64,000 nucleotides of DNA from Bacteroidales bacterium M3 (GCA_001689445.1 LUJN01000012.1:62001-126000), one strand, 5' to 3'; positions 34,233-43,427 are shown, counted from the stretch's first letter. The notes: generated by a model from the sequence alone, not told the origin. Program-made: numbers and translations.

Positions 34233-34727
34233 ATGAAGAAAGCAATCTTGATTATTGCGTTCTTTGCAGTATTGCTCGTGTCGGCATCGGCATACACCGA
34301 TCGCTTCATCGACACCACCGCCGGCTCTACGGCCCCTGTATTCGCAGTGACCAACGACGACAACACCGCGTCGGTAGACCAGGCAAGAGGGAAATACCTG
34401 CTACTCACATTCTGGGCATCTGACGATGCCAATTCGCGCATCCGCTGCAACGAGTACCAGACACTTCTGCGCAGCCATGATTTCAGCGGGCAACTGCAGG
34501 TAATCTCGGTCAACTTCGACCGAAGCAAGAAACTCTTCGAGGAGATCGTCCGTAAAGACAATCTCGATGCAAAGTCGCAATTTTATGTTCAAGGAGATAA
34601 GGCCGCCAAGATTATTGACGACTATCGCTTGAAAGACGGGTATCAGACATTCCTTGTTGATCCGCAAGGACGTGTGGCAGCCACTAACCCGTCTACATCA
34701 CTTTTAGCAGACATTTTAAGTCACTAA
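34233..34727 (+). CDS. Exported thioredoxin-fold protein lacking CxxC
   Basis: A 164-residue protein with a signal sequence or N-terminal anchor (1-20, AILIIAFFAVLLVSASA) and a TlpA/AhpC-like thioredoxin fold (GKYLLLTFWASDDANSR, LQVISVNFDRSKKLF, YQTFLVDPQGRVAATNP). Where thiol-disulfide oxidoreductases have WCxxC it reads W61-ASDD, so it cannot act as a dithiol enzyme; the only nearby cysteine is Cys72. A binding or chaperone-like role is possible. The frame is open upstream to 34053, but ATG 34233 starts the signal sequence and follows the leader. Confidence 0.8.
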   Translation: MKKAILIIAFFAVLLVSASAYTDRFIDTTAGSTAPVFAVTNDDNTASVDQARGKYLLLTFWASDDANSRIRCNEYQTLLRSHDFSGQLQVISVNFDRSKKLFEEIVRKDNLDAKSQFYVQGDKAAKIIDDYRLKDGYQTFLVDPQGRVAATNPSTSLLADILSH

Positions 34728-34732
34728 TTATC

Positions 34733-34768
34733 ACGCGGGGCGCCCCCATCAATGGAGACGCCCCGCGT
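34733..34768 (+). terminator. Terminator after the thioredoxin-like gene
   Basis: ACGCGGGGCG (34733-34742) pairs with CGCCCCGCGT (34759-34768), directly followed by TTTTTTGTTT: a classic intrinsic terminator. Confidence 0.85.
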
Positions 34769-34801
34769 TTTTTGTTTATACCGACCGACAACCGGTTACA
34801 A

Positions 34802-34878
34802 TGTAGGGACATGCCTTTGGCATGTTGAAGATGCAAACATGATGGCATCGGTCAACATGCCAAAGGCATGTCCCTACA
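34802..34878. repeat. REP-like inverted repeat with 27-base arms
   Basis: Bases 34802-34828 are the exact reverse complement of 34852-34878, with a 23-base spacer. Arms begin TGTAGGGACATGCC and each contains its own small palindrome CATGCC/GGCATG. The element lies between a terminator and the 3' end of malQ. A relative with the same GTAGG...CCTAC ends sits at 58915-58981. Confidence 0.85.
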
Positions 34879-34930
34879 ATTAAACAGCGTGCAACCCTAT
34901 TTTTAGGTTATGCACAGCCGCCGATTTCTT

Positions 34931-37609
34931 TTAGCGGCCCGAGTTGACTATCTTGTCATGGAGACAGGCGTTGTAGGCATCCTTGGAGAGGAGGTCCTCA
35001 ATGGTGAGATGCATACGATAACGCCAGTAGTGACGCGGGTTGGCAGGAACGTTTATCTGCTCCTCCTGAGGGTTCTGACGGCGCAGGTCGCCGCTGATGG
35101 AGAGCCAATCCTGAAGGGGGAGTATGGCGAGCATCGAGGGACTCTTGAGCTGGAGGTCGACAATCTTGTCGCATATCCAAGGCTCGGCGAAATATGGCGC
35201 TGCGCCACCCTCATGGAGCACCTGGTTGTAGTAACGCTGAGCCTTGTCATGGTCTTCCTCCCACCACTGACGTATGCCACCCATGTCATGGGTAGATGTC
35301 GTGCATACCGACAGATATGGGTATGACCATGTGTTGCCAAACTCTGCACGGGGGTCTTTGGGCATACGCTGTATCTCAAGCGAGAGAATCTGTAACTGCG
35401 ACATCACTGCGGGGACGCAGTCGGGTATCATGCCGAGGTCCTCGGCACAAACGAGCATGTCGGTGGCGTTGATGAGCGGCGGCAGCTTCCACATTGCCTT
35501 GCCATACCAGAAGTCATTGTGACGATGATAGTAGAAGTCGTTGTAGAGGCGGTCAAAGCACCATTTCTCGTAGTCGTTGAGAGCACGGTAGGTGTAGGTG
35601 AACTGTGCGGAGATACGGGGATGATATTTGCCCTTCTCATACGGGTCTTCGACAAAGAGCACCTGGTCGATGAGACCGAGCAGGGCATTACACAGTTTGT
35701 CGTTTTTCTCATTCTTCTCCTGCGTCGCAAAGAAGTCGGCTACCTTACGCTGGGTGTCGAAATCGGGACGCAGCTTGTAACGTCCATAGCTTACCGGCTC
35801 AAGGAACCGCTCGCGGGCCTCGTCGGTGTACTCGCCGAAGAAGTCGCCGAGGAAATAGCCCATGATATACGGCGTCGTCTGCAGGTTGACATCAAGCCAG
35901 AAGTCATAGCTGTATTTAAGCTCGTCGGGAGTGAACGGAAGCGCAGGATTGAAGACGCCGAGCAGACCGTGGAGCGCATCCATGGGTATCTGCCATATGC
36001 GAAAGAATCCGAGCACATGGTCTATGCGGTAGGCATCAAAGTATTCGGCCATCTTGCGGAAACGGGCTTTCCACCATGCAAAGCCATCCTTGTTCATCTC
36101 CTCCCAGTTGTAGGTGGGGAATCCCCAGTTCTGGCCAAGAACAGAGAAGTCATCAGGCGGCGCACCGGCCTGACAGTCCATGTTGAACAGACGCGGCGAA
36201 ATCCATGCGTCAACGCTGTTGCGCGATATGCCGATAGGGATATCGCCCTTTATGAGCACCTCATGCTGGTGGGCATAGTCGCGCACCTCACGCAATTGGC
36301 GGTCGAGATGATACTGCTGGTAGTACACAAAGTTTATCTCATCCTTGTGGGCAGCGATAAACTCGGCGACCTTTGCCTCGGAGTAATCGGCATATTCGCC
36401 CCACTTGGTAAAGTCGGGGGTGTTGTGCATGTCGCGGAGCACGCAGAATGCGGCATACGGGGTGAGCCACTCACCGTTGCGTGTCACAAACTCGATGAAG
36501 TCGGCCGAGTTGATGGTGTCGGCACCCTGCTGGGCATATATTTCACGTGTGTAGGCCGTCTTGGCAGCGTTCACCCGCTCATAGTCGACTTCCTTAAGGG
36601 CGTTAAGCTCGCGTCCCAGGTTGTCATAGTAGGCCTGACGCTCCTCGTTTTCCAGACGGCCAAGAGCCGAAAGGCGCAGGTACATGGGATGGAGGGCGAA
36701 TGTCGAGTTGGCGTTGTAGGGATACGAGTCAACCCATGTATTTGTCATAGTAGTGTCGTTGATGGGGAGTATCTGGAGCACCTTCTGTCCTGTCATGGCA
36801 GCCCAATCCACCACTTTTATAAGGTCGTAGAAATCGCCGACACCAAAGTCCTCCTCACTTCTCACTGAGAATACTGGTATGGCGACTCCGGCACCACGCC
36901 ATGGCGACAGCGAGTTTATAAGCCTCATGCCGGCCACGACCATCACCGCGCTCTTTTGCGTCGGGATAAGGTCAAAATAGCGGTTGTCGCCACCTTCCCA
37001 AGCCACAAGGTCGAGTGAGCCGCGTTTGAGGATAAGGAACTTGTATGAGAACGGTATCTGAAGTGCCTTCAATTCGAGGTTTACGCTCCACTCGGGGTAG
37101 TTGGCGTCATTCATCACGACAGCCTTGGAGGGGTCCCAATCGCCGAGAGCCTCATTGTCACCACATATGGCAACGACCTCATCGGGACGCACCATGGGTG
37201 CCGATACGCGGATATTGACACAGCCGCTCTTGGGGGCAAGGGGCTTGTCGCGATCGGGACGATTAAGTATACAGTCTATGAAAGCCGAAGAGTAATAAGG
37301 CTTGTCGAGGGGGGTGTCCTGCCAGCGGTCAAAAATCTCATAGGTCTTTGCCGTGCGTGCACGAAGGAACTTATGAGGTGTGCCCCACTCCTGTTTCACA
37401 TAGCCATTTTCATGCTTCACTATGTAACTGTATTCAAAATCGGGAGTCTTATCATCGGCCTCTATTACTGTCGACCACGATTCCACGCCGTCAAGCTCAA
37501 GTTTCAGCGCCTTTGAGAAGTCGCCGTCGCCCAGCTCGGGGATGTTTCCCGTGATGTATACCGACTCACCCCAATTGGTGCGGTAATCGATATTAAAGGA
37601 TAGCTTCAT
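34931..37609 (-). CDS. malQ: 4-alpha-glucanotransferase with two N-terminal starch-binding domains
   Basis: MalQ moves glucan chains between malto-oligosaccharides in the cytosol. The 892-residue protein is much longer than enteric MalQ (about 690) because two CBM20-type starch-binding modules precede the catalytic domain (about 1-110, NWGESVYITGNIPELGDGD; about 125-235, VVAICGDNEALGDWDPSKAV). The GH77 domain follows (about 245-892) with GDIPIGISRNSVDAW, YRIDHVLGFFRIW (nucleophile Asp), CAEDLGMIP (acid/base Glu) and TSTHDMGGIRQWW. It is a separate unit. Confidence 0.95.
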   Translation of the reverse strand: MKLSFNIDYRTNWGESVYITGNIPELGDGDFSKALKLELDGVESWSTVIEADDKTPDFEYSYIVKHENGYVKQEWGTPHKFLRARTAKTYEIFDRWQDTPLDKPYYSSAFIDCILNRPDRDKPLAPKSGCVNIRVSAPMVRPDEVVAICGDNEALGDWDPSKAVVMNDANYPEWSVNLELKALQIPFSYKFLILKRGSLDLVAWEGGDNRYFDLIPTQKSAVMVVAGMRLINSLSPWRGAGVAIPVFSVRSEEDFGVGDFYDLIKVVDWAAMTGQKVLQILPINDTTMTNTWVDSYPYNANSTFALHPMYLRLSALGRLENEERQAYYDNLGRELNALKEVDYERVNAAKTAYTREIYAQQGADTINSADFIEFVTRNGEWLTPYAAFCVLRDMHNTPDFTKWGEYADYSEAKVAEFIAAHKDEINFVYYQQYHLDRQLREVRDYAHQHEVLIKGDIPIGISRNSVDAWISPRLFNMDCQAGAPPDDFSVLGQNWGFPTYNWEEMNKDGFAWWKARFRKMAEYFDAYRIDHVLGFFRIWQIPMDALHGLLGVFNPALPFTPDELKYSYDFWLDVNLQTTPYIMGYFLGDFFGEYTDEARERFLEPVSYGRYKLRPDFDTQRKVADFFATQEKNEKNDKLCNALLGLIDQVLFVEDPYEKGKYHPRISAQFTYTYRALNDYEKWCFDRLYNDFYYHRHNDFWYGKAMWKLPPLINATDMLVCAEDLGMIPDCVPAVMSQLQILSLEIQRMPKDPRAEFGNTWSYPYLSVCTTSTHDMGGIRQWWEEDHDKAQRYYNQVLHEGGAAPYFAEPWICDKIVDLQLKSPSMLAILPLQDWLSISGDLRRQNPQEEQINVPANPRHYWRYRMHLTIEDLLSKDAYNACLHDKIVNSGR

Positions 37610-37672
37610 AAATAAGGTAAAATATAATGGGTTTTCAATTCTGACATAAAAGTAGTATGAATTTTATAAATA

Positions 37673-37714
37673 AAAGGCCAATTCTCAATTTTTTTTCCGA
37701 GAATCGGCCTTTTA
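37673..37714 (-). terminator. Terminator after nrdJ
   Basis: AAAAGGCC-A-ATTCTC (37673-37687) pairs with GAGAAT-C-GGCCTTTT (37700-37714) with one mismatch, 37 bases beyond the nrdJ stop. On the minus strand the stem ends in a T-rich run. Confidence 0.75.
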
Positions 37715-37750
37715 TATTATAGGGCTATGTTGTATGGCAGTTTTTCGCCT

Positions 37751-40276
37751 CTACCCGCATTTGGATGTCCCGCAGGATGTGCATATGAGGCAGCCCTCCT
37801 GATAAATCAGTGTCTCGTGCCCGCAGTTGGGACACCGTTGCCCGTTGGCCTTGGTGCCGTTTGGCAGGTACTTCTTTAGGGCACGCTCGACGCCCATTTT
37901 CCACGTGTTTATCGACTGGCTGTCCAGCTCAAGACCGCCGACAAGTTTGAGCACCTGGTCTATCGGCATCCCGTAACGCAATACACCCGATATAAGCTTG
38001 GCATAGTTCCAGTACTCGGGATTGAACTTGTCGCTCAGCCCTTCGATGGTGGTCTTGTAGCCGCGCTTGTTGATAAACTGGAAGTCGTAGCGTTTGTTGC
38101 CCTTCTCGTCGATGGCCTTGATAATCTTGCCGTGGGTCACCGACTTGGGACAGAAGATGCCATCCTCGTCATCGGCCAAGCCCGTGAATATCTCATAGGG
38201 ACGCCCGTCGATGAGCCCGACGAAGGCAATCCACTTCTCCTTGTTGTTCTGGAACCTCACCACATCGGCCTCAAGCTCGATGGGACGCTTGGTGACGTGG
38301 GCGGCCACCTCGGCCGGCTCTTTCTTCTTTTCGAGGGCGACAAGGACTCCCGAGCGCGAGCCGTCGCGATAGACAGTGCATCCCTTGCATCCGGCACGCC
38401 ATGCCTCGACATAGAGCTTGCCCACCAGTTCCTCGGTCACATCGGAGGGAAGGTTGATGGTTACGGATATGGAGTGGTCGACCCACTTCTGCACGCGTCC
38501 CTGCATACGCACCTTCTCCATCCAGTCGATGTCGTTGGAAGTAGCCTTGTAATAGGGGGAACGGGCCACAAGGTCATCAAGCTCCTCCTGCGTGTAGTCA
38601 TTGCGCACCTCTATGCCGTTGATTGTCATCCAGTCGATAAACTTCGGATGATAGACGATGTATTCCTCAAAGGCATCCCCTGTCTCGTCCACGTAGTCCA
38701 CCCTCACGTCGGTGTCGTTGGGATTGACCTTGCGGCGACGCTTGTAGACGGGGAGGAATACCGGCTCTATGCCCGACGTGGTGCGGGTCATCAGGCTGGT
38801 GGTGCCTGTAGGGGCGATTGTGAGACATGCGATATTGCGGCGTCCATGTTTCATCATGTCATCGTACAGCTCGGGGGCAGCCTCGCGCAGACGTTCGATA
38901 TATGGATTGCCCTTCTCACGCTCGGCATCAAAAATCTCAAACGCCCCGCGCTCCTTGGCAAGATTGACCGACGAGCCGTAGGCCGCAATGGCGAGAGCAC
39001 GATGCACCTCAACAGAGAAGTCAGTAGCTTCGGGCGTCCCGTAACGGTAACCGAGCGCGGCGAGCATATCGCCCTCGGCAGTTGTGCCCACACCCGTACG
39101 TCGTCCCTTGAGGGTCTTCTCCTTTATCTTCTGCCACAGGTGACGCTCGGTCTGCTTCACCTCGTCGGTCTCGGGGTCGGACTCTATCTTTTCAAGGATA
39201 GTGTCTATCTTCTCCATCTCAAGGTCGATGATGTCGTCCATCATGCGCTGTGCCTTGGCCACATGCTGTGCGAAAAGGTCGAAGTCAAACGAGGCCTCGG
39301 GAGTAAACGGATTTTTCACATAGCTGTAGAGATTGATTGCGAGCAATCGGCAACTGTCATATGGACACAGGGGAATTTCCCCGCACGGGTTGGTGGAGAT
39401 GGTGCGAAATCCGAGATCGGCGTAGCAGTCGGGCACCGACTCGCGCACAATCGTGTCCCAGAACAGCACACCCGGCTCGGCCGACTTCCATGCATTGTGC
39501 ACAATCTTGCCCCACAGAGCGGACGCGTCAATCTCCTTTTCGACAAGCGGATTCTGGGAATGCGCCGGATAGGTCTGCCGATAAGGGCGTCCATCGACAG
39601 CCGCCCGCATGAACTCGTCGTCTATACGCACCGACACGTTTGCGCCCGTCACCTTTCCCTCGGTCATTTTGGCGTCAATGAACGCCTCCGAATCGGGATG
39701 ATTGATACTTACCGTGAGCATCAACGCTCCACGGCGCCCGTCCTGCGCCACCTCGCGGGTGGAGTTGGAATACCGCTCCATAAACGGCACAAGCCCGGTC
39801 GATGTCAACGCCGAGTTTTTGACAGGCGTCCCCTTGGGGCGTATATGGGTGAGGTCGTGCCCTACCCCGCCGCGACGCTTCATGAGCTGCACCTGCTCCT
39901 CGTCAATCTTTATGACGCCGCCATATGAATCGGGGTTGCCGTCAAGACCGATGACAAAACAATTGCTCAACGAGCCGACCTGATAATTGTTGCCGATACC
40001 CGACATAGGGCTGCCCTGCGGGACGATATAGCGGAAACCGCTCATCAATCCGAACAGCTCCTCGGCATCCATAGGGTTGGGATACTTGGCCTCTATCCTC
40101 GCTATCTCCGACGCGATACGCCGATGCATATCGTCGGGAGTCAGCTCATAGATATGTCCAAACGAATCTTTCAAAGCGTACTTGCTCACCCACACACGGG
40201 CCGCAAGCTCGTCTCCGCCAAAGTACTCCAATGAGGCCTTATAGGCTTCATCATAGGTATACGGGTTATTTTCCAC
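37751..40276 (-). CDS. nrdJ: Adenosylcobalamin-dependent ribonucleotide reductase
   Basis: Class II reductase makes deoxyribonucleotides with a B12 radical and needs no oxygen. The 841-residue protein has the barrel with NPCGEIPLCPYDSCRL (active-site Cys and Glu), the specificity region GSPMSGIGNNYQVGSLSNC, TIAPTGTTSLMTRTTSGIEP, KGCTVYRDGSRSG, and a C-terminal four-cysteine segment (CPNCGHETL ... CLICTSCGTSKCG) that probably re-reduces the active site. The start is GTG at 40276. I saw no cobalamin riboswitch upstream. Confidence 0.94.
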   Translation of the reverse strand: MENNPYTYDEAYKASLEYFGGDELAARVWVSKYALKDSFGHIYELTPDDMHRRIASEIARIEAKYPNPMDAEELFGLMSGFRYIVPQGSPMSGIGNNYQVGSLSNCFVIGLDGNPDSYGGVIKIDEEQVQLMKRRGGVGHDLTHIRPKGTPVKNSALTSTGLVPFMERYSNSTREVAQDGRRGALMLTVSINHPDSEAFIDAKMTEGKVTGANVSVRIDDEFMRAAVDGRPYRQTYPAHSQNPLVEKEIDASALWGKIVHNAWKSAEPGVLFWDTIVRESVPDCYADLGFRTISTNPCGEIPLCPYDSCRLLAINLYSYVKNPFTPEASFDFDLFAQHVAKAQRMMDDIIDLEMEKIDTILEKIESDPETDEVKQTERHLWQKIKEKTLKGRRTGVGTTAEGDMLAALGYRYGTPEATDFSVEVHRALAIAAYGSSVNLAKERGAFEIFDAEREKGNPYIERLREAAPELYDDMMKHGRRNIACLTIAPTGTTSLMTRTTSGIEPVFLPVYKRRRKVNPNDTDVRVDYVDETGDAFEEYIVYHPKFIDWMTINGIEVRNDYTQEELDDLVARSPYYKATSNDIDWMEKVRMQGRVQKWVDHSISVTINLPSDVTEELVGKLYVEAWRAGCKGCTVYRDGSRSGVLVALEKKKEPAEVAAHVTKRPIELEADVVRFQNNKEKWIAFVGLIDGRPYEIFTGLADDEDGIFCPKSVTHGKIIKAIDEKGNKRYDFQFINKRGYKTTIEGLSDKFNPEYWNYAKLISGVLRYGMPIDQVLKLVGGLELDSQSINTWKMGVERALKKYLPNGTKANGQRCPNCGHETLIYQEGCLICTSCGTSKCG

Positions 40277-40491
40277 GATAATTATTTAATGTAGTTATTG
40301 ATTCCTGTAGATAATTGAAAAGTCAGCCAAAAGAATCACGTTGCAAATTTTGGAAAAATTCCCATACCCTCCAAATTATTCAATTACAAAAAGCCCTATT
40401 GTTGATAAGTTTTCCATCAGCTGCATTCATTCCACTGCAAAGCAATGGATTAGCACTTTAGAGCGCTGTTGAAAGTTTTCCAAAACGCAAT

Positions 40492-40522
40492 TTGGATTTT
40501 CACCGTAATATCATTAATTTTG
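40492..40522 (+). promoter_or_regulatory. Complete promoter for the nitroreductase gene
   Basis: TTTG at 40492-40495 and TAATTTTG at 40515-40522 are 19 bases apart, and the ATG at 40546 follows 23 bases later. The preceding gap to nrdJ (40277-40491) holds no gene. Confidence 0.75.
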
Positions 40523-40545
40523 AAGCCAAATCAACTATAGACCAT

Positions 40546-41307
40546 ATGAATGCGCAAAACTATTTCCCCACCCGTGCTACTGTCAGGAGCTATTCGGACA
40601 AAGAAATCACCGACGCCGAGCTTACCCAAATTATCGAATACGCCACACACGCACCCACGACGGGCAACATGCAGCTATATTCGGTCATAGTGACGCGCTC
40701 AGCCGATGGCAAGGAAAAACTTGCACCCGCCCACTTCAACCAGCCGACCGTCAAAGGCTGCAATGTGCTACTGACAATATGCGCCGACTTCAACCGCTTT
40801 ATAAAGTGGTGCGAGGCCCGCAATGCCGTGCCCGGCTATGACAACTTCCAGTCATTTGTGACCGCCGCGCTCGATGCCACCATACTGGCCCAGCAGATAT
40901 GCACCATAGCTGAAATGCGCGGCATAGGATGCTGCTATCTCGGCACCACGACCTATAATGCCCCCGACATCGCCAAGACGCTGGAGTTGCCACGTTTTGT
41001 CATACCCATAACGACCCTAACGTTAGGCTATCCCGCCACCAAGCCCGAAGTCTCCGACAGGATTCCCGTAAACGCCATAATCCACAATGAGCGTTACCAC
41101 GACTACACCCCACAGATGATTGACGAGGCATACCGTGAGAAAGAGGCACGCGAGGACAGCGCACGCTTCATTGCCGAAAACGGCAAGGAGACGCTGGCAC
41201 AGGTGTTCACCGACGTGCGCTACAACCGCGCCAACAACGAGCATTTCTCCAAGGTGTTCTACGATTTCATCACCCGACAGGGGTTCCAATTCCCCACTGC
41301 CGATTAA
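40546..41307 (+). CDS. Nitroreductase family flavoprotein
   Basis: A 253-residue FMN-dependent oxidoreductase of the NfsA/FRP type: TRATVRSYSDKEITDAEL (FMN phosphate binding), ATHAPTTGNMQLYSVIV, GIGCCYLGTTTYN, and LTLGYPATKPEVSDRIP. The natural substrate is unknown; the family reduces quinones, flavins and nitro compounds with NAD(P)H. ATG 40546 follows the promoter at 40492-40522; the in-frame extension to 40492 is not needed. Confidence 0.92.
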   Translation: MNAQNYFPTRATVRSYSDKEITDAELTQIIEYATHAPTTGNMQLYSVIVTRSADGKEKLAPAHFNQPTVKGCNVLLTICADFNRFIKWCEARNAVPGYDNFQSFVTAALDATILAQQICTIAEMRGIGCCYLGTTTYNAPDIAKTLELPRFVIPITTLTLGYPATKPEVSDRIPVNAIIHNERYHDYTPQMIDEAYREKEAREDSARFIAENGKETLAQVFTDVRYNRANNEHFSKVFYDFITRQGFQFPTAD

Positions 41308-41312
41308 ACTGT

Positions 41313-41555
41313 TTAGAACAGTGAGAGCTGCACAGCCTCGACCGGCTTCATGACTATAGTATGACGCCGCGCCCATCCTTGCGTACAGTTGCGCAGGGTC
41401 AGCGTGGCCATCCCTATGCACCCACGCACGTTGGCATATACACGGCGCATCAGCTCGGCAATGGAAGTGATGCCGCTCACCTGTATGTTGACCACCTGAC
41501 GCCCATGCTGCATGAGTGTCGCAAAAATCACATCTGAACTGCTTATTGTCTCCAT
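41313..41555 (-). CDS. Small conserved hypothetical protein
   Basis: An 80-residue soluble protein (METISSSDVIFATLMQHGRQ ... TLTLRNCTQGWARRH ... VQLSLF) with alternating strand and helix pattern. I recall short proteins with the TQGW segment in other Bacteroidales but no known function. It converges on the nitroreductase gene with a five-base gap and lies just downstream of the dnaA terminator. Confidence 0.65.
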   Translation of the reverse strand: METISSSDVIFATLMQHGRQVVNIQVSGITSIAELMRRVYANVRGCIGMATLTLRNCTQGWARRHTIVMKPVEAVQLSLF

Positions 41556-41588
41556 AGAAAAGTCGCCTTATTGATTGCACGACAAAAA

Positions 41589-41615
41589 TAGCGACGTCTA
41601 TGGGCGACGTCGCTA
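41589..41615 (-). terminator. Terminator after dnaA
   Basis: TAGCGACGTC (41589-41598) and GACGTCGCTA (41606-41615) form a perfect ten-base stem with a 7-base loop. On the minus strand it is followed by TTTTTGTC, 45 bases past the dnaA stop. Confidence 0.8.
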
Positions 41616-41659
41616 CACATCTATGTTAACAAAAACTTTTTCGCGTATTCCCGAGCTAT

Positions 41660-43051
41660 TTAGCTCATCAGCAATGCCTCTATCTTTGTGACATCCTCCT
41701 GCAACGACTTCTCGACGGGAAGCCGCTCCTCTATCGTCTTGCAGGCATGGAGCACGGTGGCATGGGTGCGTGAAAGCCGTGTGCCGATTGCCGTAAGCGG
41801 CATCTTGACATGCTTCTTGGCGAGATACATCACCATCTGACGCGCATCGGAGATGTCGCGCTTGCGGTTTTTAGTGAATATCAAATCGGAGTCTATATTA
41901 TAGTGCGAGCTGACTGAATTGACAATCTGCTCAAAGTTGACCTGACGGCGTGTTATCTTGACGGAATTGGCAAGCACATTGCGCGCAAGGTCGAGCGTTA
42001 TCTCCTGATTGAGCACTGTAGCGTGCGCCATCAGCGACACGACAATCCCCTCAAGCTCACGGATGCTGTCAGTGACGTTGGCCGCTATATATTCCAGCAC
42101 CTCGGCCGGTATCTCAAGGCCATCCTGCGTCGCCTTCTGCTCCAGCACGCTCTTGCGCAGGTCATAGTCGGGACGTTCAAGCTCGGCTGTCATGCCCCAC
42201 TTGAAGCGCGTAAGCAGGCGTGCCTCCATCCCCTCCATCTGTGACGGGCGGCAATCGCTCGACAGTATCAGCTGCTTCTGGTTGAGATGCAGGTGGTTGA
42301 AGATGTGGAAGAACGTGTTCTGCGTGCCGGGCTTGCCGATAAAGTCCTGAATATCATCGACAATCAGCACATCGATGCTCTGATAGAAGCTGATGAAGTC
42401 ATTGATGCGCTTCTTGGCTACCGCAGCGGTATATTGGCTCTCAAACAGTCGGGCGGTGATATAGAGCACACGGCTCTGTGGATTGGTCTCCTTGATGCGT
42501 ATGCCGATAGCCTGTATAAGGTGGGTCTTGCCGACACCGCTCGGGCCGAACACAAACAGTGGGTTAAAGGTCTTGCACTTGGGGTTGGTGGCAATCGCCT
42601 CCCCTATCGAGCGGGCAATCTTGTTGCTGATGCTGCCGCAGTAATTCTCAAATGTATAGTGTGGGTTGAGCTGTGAGTCTACCTCCTCCCTCACCTCGGT
42701 TTGCTGAAAAGGATTAGCCGGCGCTACGCTCTGCTTTGGAGTGACGGCAGGGCTGGGATTGGAACTCCCCATCGTGACTCTCGACGAAGGATCCTTGTCA
42801 ACCTGATTGTAGCGGTAAAACAACTGCACACCGGGACCGTACACCTTCTTCAAGGTCAGGCTCAGAAGATTGATGTAACGTCCTTCAAACTGCTCGACAA
42901 AGAACGGCGACGGCACGCCTACCGTGAGCTTACCGTCCTGGTAGCTCAACGGCACCACCGGCCTGAACCAAGTGTCGTATTGCTCTGTGGGAAGATTGTC
43001 CTGAAATATTTTCAAGCAATTTTCCCACAATTGGATGTGAGTCATTTCCAT
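41660..43051 (-). CDS. dnaA: Chromosomal replication initiator protein DnaA
   Basis: DnaA binds DnaA boxes and opens oriC. The 463-residue protein has the N-terminal domain (LWENCLKIFQDNLPTEQYDTWF), a variable linker rich in Pro, Ser and Gln, the AAA+ domain with Walker A GPSGVGKTH and Walker B VLIVDDIQDFIG, and the C-terminal DNA-binding domain with the signature RLSRTHATVLHACKTIEE. MEMTHI at 43051 or MTHI at 43045 are both possible starts. No cluster of DnaA boxes is obvious next to it. Confidence 0.97.
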   Translation of the reverse strand: MEMTHIQLWENCLKIFQDNLPTEQYDTWFRPVVPLSYQDGKLTVGVPSPFFVEQFEGRYINLLSLTLKKVYGPGVQLFYRYNQVDKDPSSRVTMGSSNPSPAVTPKQSVAPANPFQQTEVREEVDSQLNPHYTFENYCGSISNKIARSIGEAIATNPKCKTFNPLFVFGPSGVGKTHLIQAIGIRIKETNPQSRVLYITARLFESQYTAAVAKKRINDFISFYQSIDVLIVDDIQDFIGKPGTQNTFFHIFNHLHLNQKQLILSSDCRPSQMEGMEARLLTRFKWGMTAELERPDYDLRKSVLEQKATQDGLEIPAEVLEYIAANVTDSIRELEGIVVSLMAHATVLNQEITLDLARNVLANSVKITRRQVNFEQIVNSVSSHYNIDSDLIFTKNRKRDISDARQMVMYLAKKHVKMPLTAIGTRLSRTHATVLHACKTIEERLPVEKSLQEDVTKIEALLMS

Positions 43052-43392
43052 TGAGTATAATTCGTAAGGCTAAACTTTTCAATACAAAATTCGGATTATT
43101 TTTTTTCAAAAACAACTGCCAAAATATTTGGAAAATATAATATATCTACAACTATACTGAAAATCAGTTTCTTACCACAGCCATGCCCGAAAGTGTTAAA
43201 TCTGCATTATCACATCCCGCTAAACCTTTGATAAGCAAAACTATACATCTGCAGGCATTTAACACTACCCTATTCCACTCTTGCAGCTATATCACAAAAA
43301 ACGACCGAATTGCCCACACTTCCACCTAAAAGCCACGGCAACCCGGTCATTCGTTCTATTTAGAATGATTCTAAATTATCATCTACCGTCAT
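43052..43392. other. AT-rich intergenic region upstream of dnaA
   Basis: About 340 bases without a convincing gene, between dnaA and the MlaD gene end. It has long A/T runs near dnaA (43090-43145), single DnaA-box-like octamers at best, and the partial palindrome TTCTATTTAGAATGATTCTAAA near 43350-43375. It must contain the dnaA promoter, but no clean TAnnTTTG was found. Confidence 0.5.
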
Positions 43393-43419
43393 TTTTTGTC
43401 CCGTCATACGGGACAAAAA
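43393..43419 (-). terminator. Terminator after the MlaD-amidase operon
   Basis: TTTTTGTCCCGT (43393-43404) pairs with ACGGGACAAAAA (43408-43419) around CAT, nine bases beyond the MlaD stop. Confidence 0.8.
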
Positions 43420-43427
43420 CCATCACG

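Noticed and set aside
35519..36868. 449-codon open frame opposite malQ
   Set aside because: Antisense to the GH77 catalytic domain with no start signal or recognisable domain; a codon-bias shadow.
38132..39928. 598-codon open frame opposite nrdJ
   Set aside because: It is fully antisense to a clearly identified reductase, is rich in His, Leu and Arg as expected of mirror frames in GC-biased codons, and matches no family I know.
40401..40409. TGTTGATAA as a DnaA box
   Set aside because: Its reverse complement TTATCAACA differs from the consensus by one base, but it is single, so it has little weight.
40277..40491. Cobalamin riboswitch upstream of nrdJ
   Set aside because: The conserved core GCCACTG and the kissing-loop elements are not apparent on either strand.
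43052..43427. oriC next to dnaA
   Set aside because: I found no cluster of TTATCCACA-type boxes in the gap; only isolated partial matches such as TTATCACA. A GC-skew plot of the full genome would decide.
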